Shown: positions 1 to 7,661 of the stretch, piece by piece | Layout: the number at the start of each line of letters is the position of its first letter | Position numbering within the stretch: the first letter of the stretch is position 1 | Source of the DNA: Selaginella tamariscina | Taxonomy: Eukaryota > Streptophyta > Lycopodiopsida > Selaginellales > Selaginellaceae | Length of the DNA: 64,000 nt | Assembly: GCA_003024785.1 (NCBI GenBank) | Contig: PUQB01000262.1 | Location: forward strand, 186,001 to 250,000 | Reading direction: 5' to 3' | Notes under the pieces: generated by a model | What the model was told of the DNA's origin: nothing | Databases searched by the model: none | Seen by the model: only the letters and a program-made list of their open reading frames with translations | Translations under genes and position numbers: made by a program

Positions 1-1071
1 AGGGTTAGGAACACCCCTAGGGTTGACTTAACCCTAGGGTTGTCCTAACCCACGCCCTAAAACCCCCACCCCCTTGGGTAGGGTTTAGGGGTAGGAGTAA
101 GGGTGAGTTATAGGCTCATATTGCTAATTTATCTAAGGGGCTAGAATTTAGTGCCAGCCCACTAATACAAACAGGAAAAGAGGGGGGGGGGCTCCGTCAC
201 ATAAATAAGGTAGAGTATATGTAGGAGAGCTCCTGGGTTCATGAATGAGTTCGTTACTCTTCTGCCGGTGCAAGCTTCAGCTTGTGTCGTTAAGGTACAA
301 CCCTCTGTTGTGCCGCCTTAACTTCCAGATGCCAGGGGTACGTCCCACCTTCGGGGTAGCTTACCCTTAACATTGGCGAATCCATGCCTGGGAGGTCTTG
401 TCAGAATGCACGTACCAAGAGGCAGAGGTTGAGGCTTGTCTCCAGCCTCCTCCTCCACGTCAAGCTAGGTGTGGCACTCACGGCCAAGCAAGGCACACCG
501 TGTCCTTGTCCAACTGTGAGGGTGGGATCTTGTTTGACAGGTTCATGTTACTTGGTTCCTGAGGGTTCATTGAGGGGTTCTAGAGTTGGCATTTAGGAGC
601 CACGTTTGTGGCACTTGGTGCAACTCTTGAATCTAAGGGCTATGACATGATAGCCCACATCATGGAAGGTAGTGTCACATGGAGATGTGACACTGGGCTA
701 AACGTCACATGGTACAACGCCCGAGGCACACCCTTTGGGGTTATGTCATGGGCTTGTCGCCAAGGGTTGGATACCTTAGCAAATAGACATACTTGTGCTT
801 GCACTAGGGTGCTAAGCCTTGGGCATCCGCTCAAGGGAGGTTAGGTCTCATAACTAGGTGTGCTTTGACACACTTGGCTAGGGGAATGTTCTCCTTGGAA
901 TTCAAGGGTTGAACAACCTAAGCGTGTTAGCAGGAGCCCTTTCGTGAGGCACTCGCAAGGTCATGTGCTTAGGGTTATCCCAAACCTAGTCTTAGGGAGT
1001 TTGCTTAGCAGAACACTCGTGTCCGCCTACGGCGCACACTCGTGTCCTCACTAAGTACTAGCCCTAGGTCT
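1..1071 (+). repeat. Element A 5' LTR, left part
   Basis: This stretch aligns almost base for base with 11574-12644 in the 3' LTR. It is rich in CCCTAGGG and GGGTTTAGGG words near its start and holds a poly-G run near 181. It is interrupted at 1071 by the CV1 insertion and resumes at 7149. The short open frames here have no family features and are not genes. Confidence 0.9.
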
Positions 1072-1072
1072 T

Positions 1073-1574
1073 TGTCACGACCCGATACAGGATACAGGAT
1101 ACGACATACAGGATTCAGCCTACAGGATATGCGATACAGGATTTCGGCCCGCAGGATATTCCCAAGGATATGCCACAGGATATTCCCGCAGGATATTCTC
1201 ACAGGATATTCCCGCAGGATATTCCTACAGGATATTCCTATAGGATAAGGATGACCAATTTTGGCTAGTGACTAGATTAGGCTCATGACCAGATTAGCTT
1301 GGAGTTGTGAGCATAAAAGCTCCGACCTAATTGTTGTACAATCAGTTACAATCAACACCAGTCATTCTACGATTATTCTTGTTCCTTGTTCTTGTCTTGT
1401 TCTTGTCTTACTCTTTGCCTCCTGCTCCTGTCTTGCTCCCGGATCCTGTCTTGTTCTTGGATCCGTCCTGTTCCTGTTCCTAGTTCCTGTCCTGCTCTCG
1501 GTCCTGTTCCTGAGTCAAGCCTTCCTGTTCTCGGAATCCTACTTGCTTCCTGGTTCCTGGATCGTGGCTTGACA
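1073..1574 (+). repeat. CV1 5' LTR
   Basis: The LTR begins TGTCACG and ends TTGACA, giving the TG..CA ends of a gypsy LTR. Its first third is a degenerate tandem array of ACAGGATA-type units (about 1082-1245). A TATA-like box lies at 1312. The last third is pyrimidine-rich and repeats the word TCCTGT, the complement of the array motif. Confidence 0.95.
1312..1343 (+). promoter_or_regulatory. CV1 LTR TATA-like box and inferred transcription start
   Basis: CATAAAAG at 1312-1319 resembles a TATA box. About 29 bases downstream, at 1343, begins CAGTTACAATCAA, the word complementary to the primer site. A start at this spacing would place that word at the 5' end of the transcript, as self-priming requires. 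The start site is inferred, not seen. Confidence 0.6.
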
Positions 1575-1576
1575 GT

Positions 1577-1589
1577 TTGATTGTAACTG
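1577..1589 (+). other. CV1 self-complementary primer-binding site
   Basis: Two bases after the 5' LTR lies TTGATTGTAACTG, the exact 13-base reverse complement of 1343-1355 in the LTR (also at 6912-6924 in the 3' LTR). No TGG-type tRNA primer site is present here. Tf1-like elements are known to prime with the 5' end of their own RNA folded onto such a site. Confidence 0.75.
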
Positions 1590-1675
1590 CTTTCATAGCT
1601 CTTCGTTTCCCAGCTACCTTTTTTTTTCCTTGATTCTTTTCCTTCGTTTTTCTCCTTTCTTTCTTTCATACGATC

Positions 1676-2653
1676 ATGGCTGATTTTGAGCACTTTCAAC
1701 GCGAGCACCAAATGTTGCTTCATGAGCTGGCCACTTTGCGCCAAGTGGTCACCGATCTACAAGGCTCCACCCATGCGGCACATGCAGCTGCTGATGCATC
1801 CTCCAAGGCTGCTGCGCAGGCTCTCTCTCAGGCATCGGTGGTTCCTTCTTCATCGAACTTTTCTCCGGAGCCGAAGATCAGCATGCCAGAGAAGTTCAGT
1901 GGCAACCGTGCCGATTTCCAAGGTTTCCTGAATCAGATCCGGCTCTTGATCCGCATGCAACCACGCCGCTACTCGACGGATGCACAAAAGGTTGGCCTTT
2001 TGGCATCCTTACTAAGTGGATCTCCACGAGCTTGGGTTGCTCCCTTGCTGGAGCGTGACGACCCATTGATGGAAGACTTTGAAGGTTTCGTGGCTGCCTT
2101 TGAAGCCTGCTTTGGAGATCCTGATAAGTACCGTTCTGCATGCACAAAGTTACGGAGGCTCACACAAGGATCCAGACCAGCTTCCGTTTATGCATCCGAA
2201 TTCCAGCAATTGTGCACGAACATTCCATGGGACGAGACTGCATTGATCGAACATTTCCGTTTTGGGCTGAAGGACGACGTGAAGGACCTTCTCCTTACGT
2301 TACCGGATGCCCAAACGTTAGCGGAGATCATGCAACAGGCCGTTCGCTGCGACAACCGTTTGTTCGAGCGCCGTCAGGAAAAATTCCGTCAGCAGTTCCT
2401 GCCAGCCAACCCTGTAGCCGTAGCACATGTTCCTGCGACACCTTCTGGAGCAGTTCCTATGGAGGTTAACAATTCCAAGCGTGGCCCACTTTCAACTGCT
2501 GAGAAACAACGTCGACGGGGTGAGAACCTATGCTTGTATTGTGGTGCAGCAGGACACAAGGTGGCGGAATGTCCTAATAAAGCCAGGAAGTTCAAGGCGC
2601 GTGAAGCCGAAGCTGAAGTTCAGCCGGAAAACTTCAATGTCCACTTCGTCTAG
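1676..2653 (+). CDS. gag: CV1 Gag
   Basis: Gag packages the element RNA into cytoplasmic particles. This 325-residue frame starts at the first good ATG after the leader and is intact. The N-terminus has a short coiled-coil-like helix and an Ala-rich stretch (about residues 33-55). A retrotransposon-gag domain follows (about 70-220). Near residue 286 is one CCHC zinc knuckle, CLYCGAAGHKVAEC, which binds nucleic acid. It stops at TAG 2651-2653. The protease frame lies in the -1 frame and is already open across this stop, which suits Gag-Pol expression by -1 frameshifting, though no slippery site was identified. Confidence 0.9.
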   Translation: MADFEHFQREHQMLLHELATLRQVVTDLQGSTHAAHAAADASSKAAAQALSQASVVPSSSNFSPEPKISMPEKFSGNRADFQGFLNQIRLLIRMQPRRYSTDAQKVGLLASLLSGSPRAWVAPLLERDDPLMEDFEGFVAAFEACFGDPDKYRSACTKLRRLTQGSRPASVYASEFQQLCTNIPWDETALIEHFRFGLKDDVKDLLLTLPDAQTLAEIMQQAVRCDNRLFERRQEKFRQQFLPANPVAVAHVPATPSGAVPMEVNNSKRGPLSTAEKQRRRGENLCLYCGAAGHKVAECPNKARKFKAREAEAEVQPENFNVHFV

Positions 2654-2664
2654 GAGCCGCGAAG

Positions 2665-3800
2665 TTGGACGTAGGTGCAGGCTCCATTGGTGCTACTCAT
2701 ACCATTCCATCACTCAAGTTTCCTGTACACATTCGCCTCAATAATCGAGAGCTCAAGGAGTTTGCCCTGTTAGACACTGGTGCAAATGCATGTTTCATGG
2801 ATGACACTTTTGCAGCTCAGCATGGCATTCCGGTGGTGAAGTTGAAGCATGCAATTCCTGTAGAGGTGGCCGATGGTCGTTTGATTGCTTCTGGCGCAGT
2901 TACCCACGCTACCACACCTCTCTCTTGCAATCATGGTGCATTCAACTGTTCGATTTCCTTCAACCTGATCAAGACTCGGTCGACTCCCATCATTTTTGGC
3001 ATGCCATGGTTCGTTGTTGCAAATCCGCAGATCGACTGGAGGTCTAGGACGCTCACGTTTTCCTCTCCAACAGCCAGGATCAACCCTGTACCTTCCTGCG
3101 TGCAGGATACATCCTTGGTGTCTGAGGCAGTACAAGCTACAGGATTGACCGTGCCTGTTCCTGTACCAGTGTTGAAGACTCCTGCTCGACAGGATTCACC
3201 TCATGTCAGTTCCTCAGCACATCCGCAGGCTTTCTCCACTCCTGTAAGTTTGCGGTGTCCTGTACAGGGTTCTTCCAATCCTGTATCAGTGTCGAAGGTT
3301 CCTCCTCAACAGGATCCACCTCCTGTTGATCCATCAGCACATTCACAGGCTCTCCTCACTCCTGTGCATCCACGGACTTCTGTACAGGATTCTTCCAATC
3401 CTGTACACTTGTCAACATCCACATCTGTTTCTTCCAATCCTGCTTCTTTTCATTACTCTGTTTCTATTCCACCCCCCAAGATCCTTCCTCTTTTTCAATC
3501 ACAGCTCCTTCCTGCTCCTCTCCGAGTTCTTACCACTACCATGCATGAACTTACCACTGATCCTGCTCCTTTCCACCTTTTTGCCTTTCAAGTAACTCCT
3601 ACGTCCTCTTCTACCTTTCCTGTGTCTGACTCTCCTGTTTTTCAATCTCCTTCACCTACTCCTTCTCCTTCTCCTCCTTCTCTCTACCATCCAAGTACCA
3701 CGACTTTAAGGACAGTTTTTGACAAGCACAAGGCTACAGTTCTTCCTGTTCACAGGTCCTACGACTGTCCTATTGATCTTGCAGAAGGAAAGACCCACCG
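2665..3800 (+). CDS. pol: CV1 Pol, protease and Ser/Pro/Thr-rich linker
   Basis: This is the start of Pol. An aspartic protease has its active-site motif [10 protein letters not shown] near 2770 and a second hydrophobic strand (IIFGMPW) near 2990. The next 250 or so residues are low-complexity Ser/Pro/Thr/Val sequence, much longer than the usual short spacer before reverse transcriptase. Inside it are two consecutive 120-bp units (3169-3288 and 3289-3408). The frame then loses register with the reverse transcriptase near 3800. The 2665 position is a TTG within an open frame, so it is not a real start; translation would come from Gag by frameshifting. Confidence 0.8.
3169..3408 (+). repeat. 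Two 120-bp tandem units in the CV1 Pol linker
   Basis: Unit 1 (3169-3288) and unit 2 (3289-3408) share the same order of words, including CTCCTGC/CTCCTC, ACAGGAT, TCAGCACAT, CAGGCT, CACTCCTGT and CTTCCAATCCTGTA. The length is exactly 120 bp (40 codons), which keeps the frame. Confidence 0.8.
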
Positions 3801-4790
3801 TTCGGACCGATTTACGCATTGTCACCCACAGAGTTGGAGGTTCTTCGCCATACATCGAGGACAACTTGGCATCCGGCTTCATTCGTCACTCAAAGTCCCC
3901 TGCAGGAGCGCCAATCTTCTTTGTCAAGAAGAAGGATGGGAGCTTACGTTTGGTTGTGGACTACAGGGGTTTGAATCAAGCTACCATTCGGAATCGGTAC
4001 CCGTTGCCATTGATCCCGGAACTTCTCGATCGGCTGCGAGGAGCAAAGGTGTTCACGAAGATCGACTTACGAGGGGCCTACAACCTTGTACGGATTCGTC
4101 CCGGCGATGAGTGGAAGACTGCCTTTCGTACAAGGTATGGACACTTCGAGTACACGGTGATGCCTTTCGGCCTTACCAATGCCCCAGCCGTGTTCCAACA
4201 TGGTGAACGACATCTTTCGTGACTTCTTGGACCAGTTTGTGGTGATCTACCTGACGACATTTTGATTTTCTCCAAGGACCAGGCGGCACATGACAAGCAT
4301 GTACGGTTGGTTCTACAGCGGCTTCGTGAGCATGGCTTGTATGCGAAGTTGGAGAAGTGTTTTTTCGATAGGGATTCTGTGGAGTTCTTGGGCTACATCG
4401 TCTCTCCTGCTGGCGTTTCCATGGACATGCACAAGGTGAAGACCATCGTGGAGTGGGAGAGGCCCAAGTCTGTACGAGATGTACAATGTTTCCTTGGCTT
4501 TGCAAACTTCTACAGGCGATTCATACAGGACTTCTCCAAGCGTGTACTTCCACTCACGGAACTCACCAAGCGCACAGAGGTTTTCTCTTGGTCCGACAAG
4601 GCGGAACATGCATTCACAACACTCAAGGACACCTTCACGACAGCTCCGATTTTAGCACATCCTGATCCTTCTCGTCCTTTCTTCGTTGAAGCAGATGCCT
4701 CGGATTTTGCAGTAGGATCCGTCCTATCGCAAGTTGGAGAGGACAAGTTGCTTCATCCTGTAGCTTTTCACTCTCGTAATTCCTGTCGGC
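3800..4790 (+). pseudogene. pol: CV1 Pol, reverse transcriptase domain with frame breaks
   Basis: This domain copies the element RNA into DNA. Visible family motifs are [17 protein letters not shown] (about 3920-3970), [18 protein letters not shown] (about 4160) and FLGYIVS (about 4390). The thumb/connection region ends in DASDFAVGS at about 4695, where RNase H begins. Two frame changes, near 4195 and 4252, bracket the catalytic YLDD site. The second removes one base inside the motif, so this copy as read cannot make an active polymerase. Both breaks could be sequencing errors because the element is otherwise well preserved. Confidence 0.85.
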
Positions 4791-5070
4791 GGAGATCAAT
4801 TACGAGATTCACTCAAGGCCATTGTGGATTCGTTTGAGGAGTGGCGGCATTTCCTGGAAGGTGCTGCACATCCTGTACAAGTTCTTACGGATCACAAGAA
4901 CCTGGAGTACTTTCAAACGGCTCGAGTTCTCAGTCGGCGACAGGCTAGGTGGCGGAGTTCCTATCACGTTTTGACTTCGTCATCGTCTACAGGCCCGGTT
5001 TTCGGAATGGCAAGGCGGACGCATTGTCTAGGCGCTCTACCTTGCACCAAGCCCGGGCGATCCTGCATTT
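4790..5070 (+). pseudogene. pol: CV1 Pol, RNase H C-terminal part
   Basis: RNase H removes template RNA during replication. The motif [11 protein letters not shown] lies near 4880-4915 and the chromovirus motif [12 protein letters not shown] near 5000-5035. The two halves are in different frames, with breaks near 4780 and 4960. The domain order and spacing are normal for gypsy Pol. Confidence 0.8.
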
Positions 5071-5299
5071 GACTGTCAAAGGCAAGTGTTGTTGGGTCCT
5101 GATCGATTCCGGCTTGCGGCACTGCAGGTTCATCAGGCTCCAGCAAATTCAACACTCCTACAAGACGTCCGTTCGCAGTTGGCTACAGACGACTTGGCAA
5201 AGAATGTGTTCTCACACATTCATCCTGACGTTGCAAGTTCCTCTTCCTCCAGTTCCCGTCCAGACTACAACCTGTTCACCATACAGGATGGACTCCTGT

Positions 5300-6025
5300 A
5301 CCGGGAAGGTCTCCTGTACGTTCCTGTTGGTGTTTGCAGGACTCGTGTGGTACAGGATTGTCATGATACCGGCTACAGGACATTTTGGTGTGGCCAAGAC
5401 AGTTGAGTTGGTGACTCGCAACTATTGGTGGCCTGGGTTGCGGGTTTTGTGGAAAGGTTTGTACGGAGTTGTGACACCTGCAACAGGTCGAAGATGCCTC
5501 GTCATGCACCTTCTGGTCTTCTTCGTCCTCTTCCTGTTCCTTCTACTCCTTGGAGATCCATTTCTATGGATTTCCTCACAGATCTTCCTCCTTCTCGTGG
5601 ATTCGATGCAGTTCTTGTGGTGGTTGACCGTTTCACCAAGCAGGCTCATTTCCTACCCTGCAACAAGACAGCTACAGGTCAGACAACTGCCGATTGGTGA
5701 TCCGTGAGGTGTTCCGACATCATGGTCTTCCTGAGAGCATTGTTTCCGATCGAGGTCCACAATTCATGTCCAAGTTTTGGCGAGAGCTTCTTCGGAGTCT
5801 ACAGGTTAAAGCGGATCTTTCTTCAGGATATCACCCGCAAACTGATGGACAGTCAGAACGCACAATCCAGACCTTGGAGCAATATCTTCGTTGCTTCATC
5901 AGTTACCAACAGGATAATTGGTTGGACCTTCTTCCTATGGCGGAGTTTGCCTACAACAACTCCATTCACGCATCTACAGGCCAGACACCTTTCTTTGCTC
6001 TTACAGCCACCATCCACGTTTTGAC
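5300..6025 (+). pseudogene. pol: CV1 Pol, integrase core
   Basis: The integrase inserts the DNA copy into a chromosome. The zinc-binding end is seen as GHFGVAKT followed by CDTCNRSK (near 5487). The catalytic core contains [25 protein letters not shown] (in parts, near 5565-5640), SDRGPQF (near 5750) and DGQSERTIQTLEQ (near 5850), which supply the D, D and E positions. The core is spread over at least three frames, with shifts near 5420, 5690 and 6015. Confidence 0.85.
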
Positions 6026-6195
6026 TTTGCTCTCCTGCTTCTCCTTCTTCCGCTCCTGCAGTACAGGATCGTCTTCAGCATCTTCGGCAGGTACAGGATG
6101 ATCTCCAGGTTCACCTTCAGCAGGCACAGGAACGGTACAAGCATCATGCTGATGCTCACCGTCAACCGGCACCTGCATACAAGATTGGTGATCTC

Positions 6196-6600
6196 GTGTG
6201 GCTTCTTCGTCGACACATTCGCACCAACAGGCCTTCTTCTAAGTTGGATTTTCAACGATTGGGCCCTTACAGGATCGTGGCGGAGGTAAATCCTGTAGCT
6301 TTCCGACTCGAGTTACCACCTACGGTGAAACTTCATCCTGTGTTTCACACCTCCTTGTTGGAGCCGTATCATCCTTCTTCTCTTCCTGGTCGTGCTTCTT
6401 CTCCTCCCCCTCCTGTGGTCATTGCTGGTGAACCTGAGTACGAAGTTGCAGCCATCCTTGATTCTCGTCTTCATCGTCGTCAACTTCAATACTTGGTGGA
6501 TTGGAAAGGTTATTTGCCTACCGATCGCACTTGGGAACCTGCATCCAACTTACTCCATGCTTCTTCCAAAGTTGCTGCTTCCATCGGCTTATCCTGCTAA
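6196..6600 (+). CDS. CV1 integrase C-terminus with chromodomain
   Basis: This 134-residue frame ends Pol. Its first part is the GPYRIVAEVN...LHPVFHTSLLEPY module of gypsy integrases. The second part, from about 6430, is a chromodomain with EYEVAAILDSR, YLVDWKGY and TWEPASNL, the conserved aromatic/acidic positions of chromoviruses. Such domains steer integration towards marked chromatin. The stop is at 6598-6600. The initial Met is only the start of this open stretch; the true protein continues from the integrase core. Confidence 0.9.
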   Translation: MWLLRRHIRTNRPSSKLDFQRLGPYRIVAEVNPVAFRLELPPTVKLHPVFHTSLLEPYHPSSLPGRASSPPPPVVIAGEPEYEVAAILDSRLHRRQLQYLVDWKGYLPTDRTWEPASNLLHASSKVAASIGLSC

Positions 6601-6631
6601 ACCAGGTCCAAGACTCGTGGAACTCGTCCTT

Positions 6632-6641
6632 AGGGAGGAGG
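6632..6641 (+). other. CV1 polypurine tract
   Basis: AGGGAGGAGG ends three bases before the 3' LTR. It is the expected primer for plus-strand DNA synthesis. Confidence 0.7.
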
Positions 6642-6644
6642 TGC

Positions 6645-7143
6645 TGTCACGACCCGATACAGGATACAGGATACGACATACAGGATTCAGCCTACAGGAT
6701 ATGCGATACAGGATTTCGGCCCGCAGGATATTCCCACAGGATATGCCACAGGATATTCCGCAGGATATTCTACAGGATATTCCCGCAGGATATCCTACAG
6801 GATATTCCTATAGGATAAGGATGACCAATTTTGGCTATGACTAGATTAGGCTCATGACCAGATTAGCTTGGAGTTGTGAGCATAAAAGCTCCGACCTAAT
6901 TGTTGTACAATCAGTTACAATCAACACCAGTCATTCTACGATTATTCTTGTTCCTTGTTCTTGTCTTGTTCTTGTCTTACTCTTTGCCTCCTGCTCCTGT
7001 CTTGCTCCCGGATCCTGTCTTGTTCTTGGATCCGTCCTGTTCCTGTTCCTAGTTCCTGTCCTGCTCTCGGTCCTGTTCCTGAGTCAAGCCTTCCTGTTCT
7101 CGGAATCCTACTTGCTTCCTGGTTCCTGGATCGTGGTTTGACA
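6645..7143 (+). repeat. CV1 3' LTR
   Basis: This is a 499-bp copy of 1073-1574. The visible differences are mostly single-base length changes, for example in the ACAGGATA array and near TTTTGGCTA. It is followed directly by the target duplication GGTCT. Confidence 0.95.
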
Positions 7144-7148
7144 GGTCT

Positions 7149-7646
7149 AGGGTATAACTTGGCCACTCAAACCCTTAGGGTTAGTCGTGGTTCAGGGTAC
7201 CCCTTGTCGCCCTAAAGGGGTTGTACTCCCGGATGAGGGTGATTCCTCAAGGGGTAAGTGACGATGCCTTAGCTCTGTCCAGGGGTATGTGTGGAACACA
7301 CGTCTCCTTGATGGGGGTTAGGGCATGAGCCTGTCTAGGTCTTCTAGGGCAAGACCCTAAGTCAACTAGGGTTATCCCTAAGGGTTTTGGGGGTAGACAC
7401 TCTAGGGAGACTTAGGCTAAACCCTAAGTTAACTAGGGTTATCCCTCAAGGTTTGGGGCAGACATTCTAGGGAGACTTAGGCTAAACCCTAAGTCTCTTG
7501 TCCACTTGGGCATTAGAGTCTAACCCTAGGGGTCGTTGGGGTTGTTCTGGGAAACTTAGCGTTGCTCACACAGGGTGATGACGCCGAATGGCCATCTGGC
7601 AGCCACGTGTTGCCACGTGTTGGCCCTTTGGGTTAAAACTCTGACA
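7149..7646 (+). repeat. Element A 5' LTR, right part
   Basis: This continues the LTR interrupted at 1071 and matches 12640-12807 plus 20174-20499. Near its end are two G-box cores (CACGTG) within GCCACGTGTTGCCACGTG. It ends CTCTGACA at 7646. Confidence 0.9.
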
Positions 7647-7648
7647 AT

Positions 7649-7661
7649 TGGTATCGGAGCC
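7649..7661 (+). other. Element A primer-binding site (initiator-Met tRNA type)
   Basis: TGGTATCGGAGCC starts two bases after the LTR. It differs by one base from TGGTATCAGAGCC, the usual plant Met-tRNA primer site. Element B has the same site in its own leader. Confidence 0.85.

Larger units (their letters stand above)
1073..7143 (+). mobile_element. CV1: chromodomain Ty3/gypsy retrotransposon (chromovirus)
   Basis: This complete element is flanked by GGTCT at 1067-1071 and 7144-7148. The uninterrupted site is seen in element A's other LTR near 12637. One extra T at 1072 separates the left duplication from the LTR. The order is LTR, primer site, gag, protease, a long Ser/Pro/Thr-rich linker, reverse transcriptase, RNase H, integrase, chromodomain, purine tract, LTR. 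The two LTRs (502 and 499 bp) are nearly identical, so the insertion is young. Several frame breaks interrupt pol. The primer site is complementary to the element's own LTR transcript instead of a tRNA, as in the Tf1/sushi group. Confidence 0.95.

Noticed and set aside
1..120. A chromosome end or interstitial telomere
   Set aside because: The CCCTAGGG/TTTAGGG words are irregular and recur at the same place in four LTRs, so they belong to the A/B LTR family.
1082..1245. CRISPR-like array of ACAGGATA repeats
   Set aside because: Units are short, degenerate and contiguous without spacers, lie in an LTR and are repeated at 6655-6815.
1373..1744. Minus-strand protein rich in Gln, Glu and Arg over CV1's LTR
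   Set aside because: It is the reverse complement of the repeated TCCTGT tract in the LTR and overlaps the gag start.
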